Numbered from the stretch's first letter, positions 7,190 through 15,432 are shown. The stretch: 24,527 nt of DNA from AP-16 sp036395835 (GCA_036395835.1 DASWCW010000145.1:1-24527); one strand, 5' to 3'. Made by a program: numbers and translations. The notes: generated from the letters alone by a model not told the origin.

Positions 7190-8416
7190 GTGGGTCCGTT
7201 GTCCGGCTTGAAAGTCATCGATCTGACCCATGTCATGGCAGGGCCGACCTGCACGCTGATGCTCGCCGACATGGGCGCCGACGTCATCAAGATCGAGAAA
7301 TCGCCGCATGGCGACGACAGCCGGCACATGATTCCGCCGAAACTGGGCGATGAGACGGCGGCATTCCTGATGATGAACCGCAACAAGCGCGGCATGGTCA
7401 TCGATCTGAAAAAGCCGGGCGGCAGGACGGTGCTGCATCGGCTGCTGAAGACCGCCGACGTGCTCGTGGAGAATTTCGCGCCCGGGGTCATGGAGCGCCT
7501 GGGGCTGGGCTACGAGGATCTCAGGAAGGAAAATCCGGCGCTGATCTATTGCTCGCTCTCCGGCTTCGGCCGCACCGGGCCCTACAAGCATCGGCGCGGC
7601 TTCGATCTGATCGCGCAGGCGATGTCCGGCATCATGAGTTTTACGGGCGAGGGACCGCACGGTCCGCCGGTCAAATGCGGCGCGCCGCTCTCCGACATCA
7701 CCGCCGGCATTTTGGCCGCGATGGGCATCCTGGCGGCCTATGCCCACCGCCTGAAGACCGGCGAGGGCCAGTGGGTCGAGACCTCGCTCTACGAGGCGGC
7801 GCTGGTGCAGACCTATTGGCAATCCGCGATCGCGCTCGCGACCGGCGTTGCGCCGCGCGCCATGGGCTCGGCGCATCCGCTCAACGCCCCCTACCAGGCG
7901 TTCGAAGCCGCCGACGGCTGGATCGTGGTCGGCGGCGCCAACCACAAGCATTGGCTGCGGATGCTCGACGCCATCGGCGCGCCGGAGCTCGCCGAGGATC
8001 CGCGGTTTCTCGACAATGCCGCCCGCATGGCAAACCTCGAGCAGCTCGAGACGGAGCTCGCCCGGCGCTTCCGCGCCAAGCGCTCGGACCATTGGCTGAG
8101 CGAGCTCGAGGAACGCGGCGTCCCCTGCGGACCGGTATGCGACACGCTGCAGGCACTCGCCGACCCGCAGACGATCGCGCGCGAGATGGTGGTCGAGGTC
8201 GAGCATTCCACGATCGGAGCGGTGAAGACGCTCGGGCTGCCGGTCAAGTTCTCGCAAACGCCGGGCAAAGTGCGCACAGGCGCGCCGGTCTACGGCGAGC
8301 ACACGCGCGACATCCTCCGCGGCCACGGTTTTGGCGACGAGGAGATCGCGGCGTTGGAGGCGGAGGGTGTCATTGTCGCGTTTTCCTCCGGCAAGAACCG
8401 GCAGAAAGTCGCCTGA
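7190..8416 (+). CDS. CaiB/BaiF (family III) CoA-transferase
   Basis: 408 residues from a GTG start; GGAGGAGG at 7177-7184, 5 bases upstream, fixes it. The N-terminus (LSGLKVIDLTHVMAGP) and the ADMGADVIKIE motif near 26-36 are hallmarks of the family. Asp169 in GAPLSDITAG matches the catalytic aspartate that forms the acyl anhydride and CoA thioester intermediates in formyl-CoA transferase. The Gly-rich and ENFAPGVMERLGLGY motifs (93-108) are also present. It is cytosolic and moves CoA between carboxylic acids. The acid is not identifiable from sequence. It is in an operon with the crotonase-like gene. Confidence 0.93.
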   Translation: MGPLSGLKVIDLTHVMAGPTCTLMLADMGADVIKIEKSPHGDDSRHMIPPKLGDETAAFLMMNRNKRGMVIDLKKPGGRTVLHRLLKTADVLVENFAPGVMERLGLGYEDLRKENPALIYCSLSGFGRTGPYKHRRGFDLIAQAMSGIMSFTGEGPHGPPVKCGAPLSDITAGILAAMGILAAYAHRLKTGEGQWVETSLYEAALVQTYWQSAIALATGVAPRAMGSAHPLNAPYQAFEAADGWIVVGGANHKHWLRMLDAIGAPELAEDPRFLDNAARMANLEQLETELARRFRAKRSDHWLSELEERGVPCGPVCDTLQALADPQTIAREMVVEVEHSTIGAVKTLGLPVKFSQTPGKVRTGAPVYGEHTRDILRGHGFGDEEIAALEAEGVIVAFSSGKNRQKVA

Positions 8417-8440
8417 GTGACAAAAAAGGGCGGCTGTTCG

Positions 8441-8462
8441 CCTGCACATGTCCTGCACACGT
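8441..8462. repeat. Two-unit 11-bp tandem repeat
   Basis: CCTGCACATGT is followed directly by CCTGCACACGT (one mismatch), just downstream of the CoA-transferase stop. No function assigned. Confidence 0.5.
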
Positions 8463-8633
8463 GGGGGTCCACCGACATCCAGTTGCGCACTCGCGCCTGG
8501 CCGGCGGCGTTTCCGGTTCGTTAGAGGATTAGCAACGCTCGCAACGCTCCGCTTACCCTGACCGCGAAACGCCGGGAACCGAATTCGGGAACCTGCGATG
8601 ATCCCGACGGGAGGGGCAAGTCGCGAGGGCGCG

Positions 8634-9632
8634 ATGTCGGATCGCCTGATCCGGATGCTGGTCGCCGACGATTCTGCGGCCGTGCATCGGACTTTTCGCA
8701 AGATTGTGCAGCGGGCGAGCTTCCCGATCGAAATGGTCGAGGCCGGCAACGGCCGCGACTGCCTGCGCTTGCTCGGAACCGGCGAGTTCGGGCTCGCCTT
8801 CATCGACGTGTTCATGCCGGAAATGTCCGGGCTCGAGGCGCTCGGCAATGCGCGGTTCATGGGCAACAAGACCTTCGTCACCCTGATGTCCGCCTACCCC
8901 AACGAGCGCTGTCTCAAGCTCGCCCGCGAGCTTCGCGCCTACGAGTTCCTGTTCAAGCCGTTCGGCCGATCCGAGATCGAGGCGATCGTCGGGACCTATC
9001 GCCGGGTTTGCCGGCCGATGCGCGCGCTGATAGTCGACGATTCGGAGACGCAGCGCCGGATCGTCAGCCGGGTGCTCGCGCGCAGCGTGTTCCGCATCGA
9101 AGTCGAGGAGACGGCAGACGGCAAGGCGGCGCTCGAGCGGTGCGCCGGCCGCGCCTTCGATCTGGTGTTCCTCGACTGCAATATGCCGGGGCTCGACGGG
9201 TTCGAAACGCTGGCGCGCTTGCGCGAGCGCAAGGCGGCCGCCAAGGTGGTGATGATCTCCGCCGAGCGCAGCAAAGCCAAACAGCATGAGGCCTTGGCGC
9301 GCGGAGCGGCCGCGTTCCTGCACAAACCGTTCTATCCGAACGAAGTCGACGCACTGCTGCACGATCTGTTCGACCTGCGCTCGCCGCGGTTGATGGTGCT
9401 CAAGGCGCGCGTGCTGCGCCGCTTCGACGTGACCATCGCGGGCAGGACGGTTGCGGTGGCCCACAAGGACAGCGGCCATCGCTACGAATACCTGTGGTTT
9501 CGCGAGCCGCCGCATCTGCGCGCGACCCACGTGCTGGAGAACCGACAGGCCGGTCGTGATCCGGGAGCGTTCCGCGCCGAGGCGGAACGGGCAGCGCTGC
9601 TCGAGCTCAGAACCGCAAGACTCGTCGGTTGA
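8634..9632 (+). CDS. Orphan protein with two receiver domains
   Basis: 332 residues from the ATG at 8634, with GAGGG just upstream; an in-frame ATG at 8598 would add 12 residues. Receiver 1 (about 6-122) has the acidic pair Asp12/Asp13, phospho-acceptor Asp58 in FIDVFMPEMSG, Ser86 and Lys108 (FKPF). Receiver 2 (about 129-245) has Asp135/Asp136, Asp181 in FLDCNMPGLDG, Ser209 and Lys231 (HKPF). Both look competent. The remaining 85 residues carry no recognised output domain, so it may act by protein contact or as a phosphate sink or relay. No partner kinase is adjacent; the nearest candidate is the HWE kinase fusion 5 kb upstream. Confidence 0.9.
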   Translation: MSDRLIRMLVADDSAAVHRTFRKIVQRASFPIEMVEAGNGRDCLRLLGTGEFGLAFIDVFMPEMSGLEALGNARFMGNKTFVTLMSAYPNERCLKLARELRAYEFLFKPFGRSEIEAIVGTYRRVCRPMRALIVDDSETQRRIVSRVLARSVFRIEVEETADGKAALERCAGRAFDLVFLDCNMPGLDGFETLARLRERKAAAKVVMISAERSKAKQHEALARGAAAFLHKPFYPNEVDALLHDLFDLRSPRLMVLKARVLRRFDVTIAGRTVAVAHKDSGHRYEYLWFREPPHLRATHVLENRQAGRDPGAFRAEAERAALLELRTARLVG

Positions 9633-9642
9633 CCGCGCGCCC

Positions 9643-9671
9643 TTTACAAAGCCCTGCTCATCCCCGATAGA
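9643..9671 (+). promoter_or_regulatory. Putative promoter of the exported-protein gene (shared element, copy 2)
   Basis: TTTACA (9643-9648), 17-base spacer, GATAGA (9666-9671). The hexamers, the spacing and both 11-bp flanks match the element at 6257-6285, while the spacer differs. It lies between the double-receiver stop and the ATG at 9761. Confidence 0.55.
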
Positions 9672-9760
9672 GGCGAGGGCGGGACATGCGTTGTTGGAGC
9701 GCGGATGTCCGCCAGCCGAAGCCGCCCCGGCGTTCGGACGCGGCAGACCAGGGGAAAACC

Positions 9761-10267
9761 ATGCCGTCACGATCGATGCCATCCGGTGGGCGCGCTTGGC
9801 GAGGAGCGGCGTTCGCGCTGGGGTTTTTGCTGCTCGCGGCGCAAGCCCATGCCCAGGGTGCCGGTCCGTTCGCGTCCCTGTCGGGATCGTGGTCGGGGGG
9901 CGGCACCATTTCGCTCGCCAGCGGCGCCAACGAGCGCATTCGCTGCCGCGCCGTCTACGAGGTGGGCAGCGGCGGCCGGGCGCTGCAGCTGAGCATTCGC
10001 TGCGCCAGCGACAGCTACAATTTCGATCTCGCCGGCAGCGTGGTCTATCAGGGCGGCGCCATCAGCGGCACCTGGAGCGAATCCAGCCGCGGGGTCAACG
10101 GCACGGTATCCGGCCGCGCCAGCGGCAGCCAGATCCAGGCCTATGCCCAGGGGGCCGGCTTCTCGGCCGGGCTTAGCCTTTCGACCCAGGGCAATCGCCA
10201 ATCGGTCGTGATCCGACCCACCGGCGCCGACGTCACCGCGGTCTCGATCACGCTCGCCCGCCGCTGA
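9761..10267 (+). CDS. Small exported protein of unknown function
   Basis: 168 residues from the ATG at 9761 (AGGGG upstream); an ATG at 9686 would place 25 extra residues before the signal peptide. The signal peptide has a basic start, hydrophobic core (AAFALGFLLLAA) and AQAHA cleavage site after residue 31. The mature part is Gly/Ser-rich with alternating beta-strand pattern (GSWSGGGTISL, LAGSVVYQGGAISGTWSE, VNGTVSGRAS), suggesting a periplasmic or secreted beta-barrel-like fold. There is no lipobox cysteine. It ends 10 bp from the convergent transporter gene. Conserved in type among Bradyrhizobium relatives as far as I recall; function unknown. Confidence 0.8.
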   Translation: MPSRSMPSGGRAWRGAAFALGFLLLAAQAHAQGAGPFASLSGSWSGGGTISLASGANERIRCRAVYEVGSGGRALQLSIRCASDSYNFDLAGSVVYQGGAISGTWSESSRGVNGTVSGRASGSQIQAYAQGAGFSAGLSLSTQGNRQSVVIRPTGADVTAVSITLARR

Positions 10268-10277
10268 GCCGTTACGT

Positions 10278-12734
10278 TCATTCCGCGGCTTTCGGCAGGG
10301 CCGATCGCGCCTTGCTCCGCCGGCTCAAGCGCAGCAGGAACGTGGCGGTCGGCCTGAGAATCAGCAGGTCGGCAACCAGCGCGGTGATCATCGCAAAGGC
10401 GCTGAGCCAGCCGAACAGGCGCAGCGACGGCAGGTCGGAAAAGACCGTCACGGCCAACCCGCAGGCGAGCACCACGGACGTCAGGATCAAGGCCGGGCCG
10501 ACCAGCACGGTGGCGCGTTCGATGCCGATCGCCGGATCTTCGTCGGGCTGATCCTCGAGCCGCAATCGATTGAGGAAATGGATGGTGGCGCTCAGGCCGA
10601 GGCCGAACGACACCGTGAGTGCCACGATGCTGGCGAACTGCAGGCCCTGGCCCAATGCCCACAGCAGCGTCCCGGAAACCAGAATCGGGAATACCCCGGG
10701 CAGAATGCTCACGAGCATGGTCACGAACGAGCGGAACGCGAGCCCGATGAACGCCGCGACGAACACGATCTCGACGGTCAGCCCCCGGTTCAATTTCCCG
10801 ATCATGTTGGCGCTGTTGCGCGCCGCGATCGCGGAGAGCCCGGTCACGGCGATGCTGTAGCTCGGGTGCTCGGCGCGCACCTTTGCCAGCGCCTTGTCGA
10901 GCGCCTCGACCACGGGTAACAACCGGCTCACGTCGACGTCGGGGACGCGGCCCGAAACCACGACGGCATCCTGCTCGGCGGAAATGAAGCGCCGCACGAG
11001 ATGCGCGGGCAAGATGTCGACGTACTGCTTGACCACGGCTATGTTCGACACGCCGGCCTTCTCCGCGAGCCAGCGCCGCAGCGTTTCGAGCGAGAGCACG
11101 TTGCCGACGCCGGCTTGCTTCTCCACGGTCGCATGCACGGCCGCGATGGTGGCGATCGTTTCCGGATCGTAGAGCGATTTGCCCTTGGGGAATTCGATCA
11201 GCACGTCGATCGGATTGGCGCCGGTGAGCTTGGCGTCGATCCGGCTGCTCGCCGCCACGGCTCGCTGCTTGTCCGGGACCTGATCGGCGAGCCGGTACCG
11301 CGGCTCGAGGTTGGCATAGACGTACGCCAGGGCCGCGACGATCGACAGGCTGATCAGGCTGTAGAGCCCTGGGCGGCTCACCATCCGGGCGGCGATCCAG
11401 GCGCAGAAGCTGCGCAGCAGCTCCATGCCGAAATCCGAGCGTTTGACGCTGGCGACGAATTTCGCCTCGTTGCGCAGCAGCAGAACCCCGAGCACCGGCA
11501 CCAGCGTGAGCACCGCGACGAGGGCGATGATGGTCGCGATCAGGCCCGCCTCGCCGAAGGTGCGGATCAGATCGGAATCCGCGAACAGCAGCGCGATGAA
11601 GGAAAGACCGGCGGTGGCATGGGTCAGCACGCAAGCCGGCCCGATCACCAGGATGGTGTTGCGCACCGCTTCGAAGCGGCTCTCGCCGGCGAGCATGCGC
11701 GCGCGCGTCCCGTACGTGAGCTGCATGCTGTCGGAGAAGCTGATCACCATGATGAGCGGCGTCATCACGTTGAGAAACATGTTCAGGCGGTAGTCGAGCC
11801 AGCCGAGCGTGCCCAGCGCCAGCAGGATGGCGAGCAGCGGCGGAGCCGCCGCGATGATCATGAACGACACCCGGCGGAAGAACAGGATGGCGATCGCGCA
11901 ACCGGCGACGAACCCGACCGTATTGTAGACCAGCCGGTCGCGCTCGACCGCGTTGCGGATCTCGAGCTGCATCACCGGGACGCCGGAGAGCTCGCCCTTG
12001 AGGTTGGAGCCGGCGAGATCCTCGGCGATGGTCTTGCGGATCTCGCCGATCAAGGTCCGCAATTCATTGCCCCCGACGATGCCGGGATCGAGCGCGAGCA
12101 CGACGAGCGCCAGCTCGCCGTCCTCGGACAGCAGCCTGCCGCGGATGATCTCGTTCGATCGCACGCGCTCGATCAGCGCATCGTACTCGGCGCCGTGCGG
12201 CAGCTCTTCGGGGAACAGCGCGGCCGGCAGTCGCCCCTTCTCCGGCGGCTGGCGCGCCGAGAACAGCGAGACCAGGCCCCGCACCCCGTCGACCAATTGC
12301 AGATCGGTGACGAGATCGCGCAACTTTTCGAGCGAGTCGCGCTCGAGCAGATCCCTGCCCTCGAGGACGAGCAGCACATCGAACTCGCTCGAGGGAAATC
12401 GCCGCGATACTTCTTCGTATTGCTTGAACTCGGGCGTTTCCGAGCGGAACAGCTGGCTGAGCGAATCGTCGACCTTGATGCGCGCGACCCCGAACGCCGC
12501 GCCGATCGAGAGCACGAGCACCAGGATCGCGGCGAGCACGGGGAATCGCAGCGGGATGAGGCCGATCCGCTCGATTCCCAGCGCAAGCCGGTGCAGCGCG
12601 CGCGGGTGCGGCACATGCGCTGCCCTGGGCGTTCTGGACGTTCCGCTCGGCAACGAAGTTCCCCTCAGCTGCGCCCCCCGATCGGGCGGGCTACCCCCCG
12701 CCGCTTCATAGGTCAATGCGGCGATTCTGGCCAC
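10278..12734 (-). CDS. RND/MMPL-family transporter
   Basis: Up to 818 residues from a GTG at 12734. The first 45 residues look unlike the family, so an internal GTG at 12614 (residue 41) may be the true start; neither has a strong ribosome site. The protein is an internal duplication: TM1 (about 63-85), a periplasmic domain (about 88-265), TM2-6 (about 270-422), TM7 (about 455-475), a second periplasmic domain (about 478-645), TM8-12 (about 650-802). Asp335 in the fourth segment (ISFSDSMQ) is a candidate proton-relay residue; the equivalent place in the second half reads LSATIHF without Asp. Members of this family move lipids, hopanoids or small hydrophobic molecules across the inner membrane by proton force. 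No adaptor or outer-membrane gene is adjacent; the substrate is unknown. Confidence 0.88.
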   Translation of the reverse strand: MARIAALTYEAAGGSPPDRGAQLRGTSLPSGTSRTPRAAHVPHPRALHRLALGIERIGLIPLRFPVLAAILVLVLSIGAAFGVARIKVDDSLSQLFRSETPEFKQYEEVSRRFPSSEFDVLLVLEGRDLLERDSLEKLRDLVTDLQLVDGVRGLVSLFSARQPPEKGRLPAALFPEELPHGAEYDALIERVRSNEIIRGRLLSEDGELALVVLALDPGIVGGNELRTLIGEIRKTIAEDLAGSNLKGELSGVPVMQLEIRNAVERDRLVYNTVGFVAGCAIAILFFRRVSFMIIAAAPPLLAILLALGTLGWLDYRLNMFLNVMTPLIMVISFSDSMQLTYGTRARMLAGESRFEAVRNTILVIGPACVLTHATAGLSFIALLFADSDLIRTFGEAGLIATIIALVAVLTLVPVLGVLLLRNEAKFVASVKRSDFGMELLRSFCAWIAARMVSRPGLYSLISLSIVAALAYVYANLEPRYRLADQVPDKQRAVAASSRIDAKLTGANPIDVLIEFPKGKSLYDPETIATIAAVHATVEKQAGVGNVLSLETLRRWLAEKAGVSNIAVVKQYVDILPAHLVRRFISAEQDAVVVSGRVPDVDVSRLLPVVEALDKALAKVRAEHPSYSIAVTGLSAIAARNSANMIGKLNRGLTVEIVFVAAFIGLAFRSFVTMLVSILPGVFPILVSGTLLWALGQGLQFASIVALTVSFGLGLSATIHFLNRLRLEDQPDEDPAIGIERATVLVGPALILTSVVLACGLAVTVFSDLPSLRLFGWLSAFAMITALVADLLILRPTATFLLRLSRRSKARSALPKAAE

Positions 12735-12851
12735 CCCGTCGCGTTTTCGTCGTACAATGGATCATCCGAGGAGGCCCGCTGGGCGGATGCAGAGCATTGT
12801 TCATTGATACCCCCGCGCAAGCCCATTCAGGGCGTGCTTTGGAGACCAATC

Positions 12852-13079
12852 ATGAATTTCAGGCGAATCACAGTAGACCCGCGCCAGATGGGAGGCATTC
12901 CCTGCATACGGGGACTGCGCATTCCGGTCGCGACCGTCGTGGGAATGTTGGCTGACGGAATGGCCGAGGCCGAGATCCTGGCTGCCTATCCAGATCTCGA
13001 GCGCGAAGACATCCAGGAAGCCCTACGGTATGCGGCCGACGCCGTACGCGAGCGCGGGCTCCCACTGGCCATTCCGTGA
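12852..13079 (+). CDS. DUF433 protein, antitoxin-like
   Basis: 75 residues from the ATG at 12852, GGAGA 6 bases upstream. It carries the DUF433 signature: ITVDPRQMGGIPCIRGLRIPV at the N-terminus (21-residue motif, residues 6-26, key Gly-Gly-x-Pro-x-Ile-x-Gly-x-Arg) and an HTH-like ILAAYPDLEREDIQEAL (42-58). DUF433 genes commonly precede a DUF5615 PIN-like gene, and the pair is predicted to be a VapBC-like toxin-antitoxin. Here the stop codon overlaps the GTG of the following, broken, partner. It is likely a DNA-binding antitoxin that may still repress its own promoter. Confidence 0.9.
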   Translation: MNFRRITVDPRQMGGIPCIRGLRIPVATVVGMLADGMAEAEILAAYPDLEREDIQEALRYAADAVRERGLPLAIP

Positions 13080-13451
13080 AATTCCTGGTGGAAATCCGTT
13101 GTCGCCAAATGTGGCAGAACGGCTGCGCCAGCATGGCCACGATGCCGCGCACGTGCGCGATTACGGATTGCAGTCCGCGGACGATGACACAATTTTTTCG
13201 CTAGCCGGTGACGAGGATCGCATTCTGATATCGGCTGACACGGATTTTGGTGCTTTGCTCGCGCTGAGAGGCGAACGGAAACCCTCTGTCATCCTGTTCA
13301 GACGTGGAACGGACCGAAAGCCCGAAAGGCAAGTTCACTGTTGTTGACGAATCTGCCGGCGATCGAAGAAGCGTTGCAAGGGGGCAGCGTGGTTGTTCTG
13401 GAAGAGAGCCGCGTCCGCATTCGTCCGCTGCCTGTAGGCGGAGAGACGTGA
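13076..13451 (+). pseudogene. DUF5615 PIN-like toxin gene, two frameshifts
   Basis: Starts with the GTG at 13076, overlapping the DUF433 stop (GTGA). The first codons read KFLV, as in the family. The frame then changes near 13090-13096, where about 4 bases are missing from the expected VDEN codons, so the conserved N-terminal Asp of the PIN-like site is lost. The second frame gives LSPNVAERLRQHGHDAAHV, YGLQSADDDTIF, ISADTDFGALLALRGERKPS and VILFRRGTDRKPERQV, then hits TGA at 13345 because one base is missing near 13334-13338. The third frame restores LLLTNLPAIEEALQGG and the tail RVRIRPLPVGGET to the TGA at 13449. A toxin ribonuclease gene inactivated by two small deletions is the likely reading; assembly error is the alternative. 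Confidence 0.85.
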
Positions 13452-13581
13452 CGATGTCGAGCAGGTGCGGCCCTAGTTCGGCCACTCTCGCCGCGCGACC
13501 TGACGTTCGCTCGTGCTCCCGTGGACTGTCCCGCACTCGACGGGCAGCACGCGCTCGGTTTGAGCCATCAGGAGGGAGCCC

Positions 13582-14427
13582 ATGAATCCCATCACTCTGT
13601 TCCTCACCCTTGTCGCCGTGCTGATCGGCCTCGTGCTGCTGGCGGCCCGCATGCCGATTGCGGCCGCGGCGTTCTTCGTGCTCGCGGTTCTCGTTTTTGC
13701 GTCGCTCAAGATGGCGAACGCATGGCAGCGCTTCGTCATCCTGCGCGCCGGCAGGCTGCACGGGGTGAAGGGCCCCGGGTTGTTCTTGATCGTTCCGATC
13801 CTCGACAGCATCACGGCGATCATCGACCAGCGCATCCAGACCACCGCATTCAGCGCCGAGCAGGCGCTCACGCGCGACACAGTGCCGGTCAACGTCGAGG
13901 CGGTGGTGTTCTGGCACGTTCACGACGCCCAGAAGGCGGCGCTCAACATCACCAATTACCGCGAGGCGGTCGACCGCGTGTCGCAGACTTCGCTGCGCGA
14001 GATGATCGGCGCCTCGATGCTGGCCGCGCTGCTCTCCGAGCGCCAGGCGGCCGACGAGTTCCTGCGCGCCGAGATTGCGCGCAAGACCGCGGACTGGGGC
14101 GTCTCGGTCAATTCCGTCGAGATCCGCGACGTGACCATCCCGGAAGCGCTGCAGGACGCCATGTCGCGCCAGGCCCAGGCCGAGCGCGAGAAGCAGGCGC
14201 GCGTGATCCTCGGCTCCGCCGAGGCCGAGATTGCCGGCAAGTTCGTCGAGGCGGCGCGGACCTATGCGGAGAGTCCGGGGGCCATGCAGCTCCGCGCCAT
14301 GAACATCATCTACGAGACGACGAAGGAGCGCGGCACCACCATCCTGATCCCGAGCTCGATCGTCGACAGCATGAACACGGGATTCGCGTCTGCGGGGCGC
14401 GCGGCGCCGAGCGCCTCGGGCGGATGA
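13582..14427 (+). CDS. Slipin / SPFH (stomatin-prohibitin) family protein
   Basis: 281 residues. ATG at 13582 behind GGAGGGAG (13571-13578). Two hydrophobic stretches at the N-terminus (about 4-22 and 25-43) form a membrane anchor or hairpin. An SPFH domain follows (about 47-215) with typical motifs: RFVILRAGRLHGVKGPGLF, VPILDSITAIIDQR, VPVNVEAVVFWHV, AVDRVSQTSLREMIG and WGVSVNSVEIRDVTIPE. The C-terminal helix (AEREKQARVILGSAEAEIA) drives oligomerisation in relatives. Slipins form membrane microdomain scaffolds and are usually paired with an NfeD protease-like gene; no NfeD gene is adjacent here. Confidence 0.93.
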   Translation: MNPITLFLTLVAVLIGLVLLAARMPIAAAAFFVLAVLVFASLKMANAWQRFVILRAGRLHGVKGPGLFLIVPILDSITAIIDQRIQTTAFSAEQALTRDTVPVNVEAVVFWHVHDAQKAALNITNYREAVDRVSQTSLREMIGASMLAALLSERQAADEFLRAEIARKTADWGVSVNSVEIRDVTIPEALQDAMSRQAQAEREKQARVILGSAEAEIAGKFVEAARTYAESPGAMQLRAMNIIYETTKERGTTILIPSSIVDSMNTGFASAGRAAPSASGG

Positions 14428-14599
14428 GGGAGTGTGGGTCAGCGTTGTGCAAGCGGGAGCGCGGCCGCTTGCGAACGGGCGCGCGTTCCCGGGGCAACGT
14501 CCGGGGGGCTCGGTTCCGCCGGCTGGCCGCGACTCCGTGGGTGTTGTCGGCCGGCGCGATCTTGCCTATGTCAGGCCCAGCAAGGTTTTGGGTCGGGAA

Positions 14600-14764
14600 A
14601 TGCCGCAGACAGCCCGCTTACGCCTAGGTCCCGTTCCGCGTCCGATGATCGCGGCGGGCGCATTGTTCGGGGCGCTGTTGGCGGCTGCGCTCGGGCTGTG
14701 GGCCTATTACGGCAGCGCGGTGTTCTTCGAGACTATTGCGGCGGGAATTGCGGCCTGCTTGTGA
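14600..14764 (+). CDS. Small membrane protein upstream of SCO1 (54 aa)
   Basis: 54 residues from the ATG at 14600 (MPQTARLRLGPVPRP), with GGGTCGGGAA just before it; an inner ATG at 14645 is possible. One or two hydrophobic stretches (AAGALFGALLAAALGLWAYYG and a C-terminal FFETIAAGIAACL) imply an inner-membrane protein. It ends 33 bp before the SCO1 gene, and I recall similar short proteins next to SCO1 in related alphaproteobacteria. Possibly a partner in copper delivery, but that is inference from position only. Confidence 0.6.
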   Translation: MPQTARLRLGPVPRPMIAAGALFGALLAAALGLWAYYGSAVFFETIAAGIAACL

Positions 14765-14797
14765 GGCTCGGGAAGAAATGTCGATCGAGCCTGAACG

Positions 14798-15397
14798 ATG
14801 AGCGCACGGACGAGCCGCCTGCTTCTCGTGCTTGTCGCGTTCCTCGCGGGACTAGGCACCTTGTTCGCCATCCTGGTCCTCGTCGTGAGGCCGGAGACGA
14901 CGCCGATGCTGCCCTCCGCGGCCGCGATCGGCGGGCCGTTCCAGCTCGTCGACCAGAACGGCCAGGCCGTGACCGATCGGGATTTCAAGGGCGAGCCCTA
15001 TCTGGTGTTTTTCGGCTTCACCCATTGTCCCGACGTCTGCCCGACGACGCTGATGGAACTCTCCGACGTGCTGGACAAGCTCGGTTCCGACGGGGCGCGG
15101 ATCGGAGCGTTGTTCATCACCGTCGATCCCGAGCGCGACACGCCGGCCGCGCTCAAGGAATATCTGTCGAGCTTCAACCCGCGTTTCAAAGGACTGACCG
15201 GCGATCCCGCCGCGATCGCCCAGGTCGCCAAGTCCTACCGCGTCTACATGAAGAAAGTGCCGCTCGACGGCGGCGACTACACGATGGATCACACCGCCCT
15301 CGTTTATCTGATGGACAAGAACGGAAAATTCGTCGCACCGTTCAATCTCAAGCGCCGGCCGGAAGACGCCGCGGCCGATCTGCGGCGCTATCTCTGA
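14798..15397 (+). CDS. SCO1/SenC-type copper chaperone
   Basis: 199 residues, the usual length. ATG at 14798. An N-terminal membrane anchor (about 8-30) precedes a thioredoxin-fold domain in the periplasm. The copper ligands are Cys77 and Cys81 in HCPDVCP and His165 in DYTMDHTA, all present. Other family motifs: FFGFTHCP, ITVDPERDTP and PFNLKRRPED. SCO proteins deliver copper to, or keep reduced, the Cu-A site of cytochrome c oxidase. No oxidase genes are in the window. The small membrane protein upstream may be co-transcribed. Confidence 0.95.
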   Translation: MSARTSRLLLVLVAFLAGLGTLFAILVLVVRPETTPMLPSAAAIGGPFQLVDQNGQAVTDRDFKGEPYLVFFGFTHCPDVCPTTLMELSDVLDKLGSDGARIGALFITVDPERDTPAALKEYLSSFNPRFKGLTGDPAAIAQVAKSYRVYMKKVPLDGGDYTMDHTALVYLMDKNGKFVAPFNLKRRPEDAAADLRRYL

Positions 15398-15432
15398 CGA
15401 CGGACGACCGAAACGGACTGCGGGATTGTCGG

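Noticed and set aside
6992..8881. 629-codon antisense open frame over the CoA-transferase and double-receiver start
   Set aside because: Spans two unrelated real genes and their gap; no protein-like motifs.
11001..12840. Long plus-strand open frame running through the transporter gene into the DUF433 frame
   Set aside because: Only its last 75 codons (DUF433) resemble a protein; the rest is a shadow of the transporter.
14434..15432. N-terminal extension of the solute-binding protein frame over SCO1
   Set aside because: Out-of-frame reading of SCO1; the signal peptide begins after 15433.
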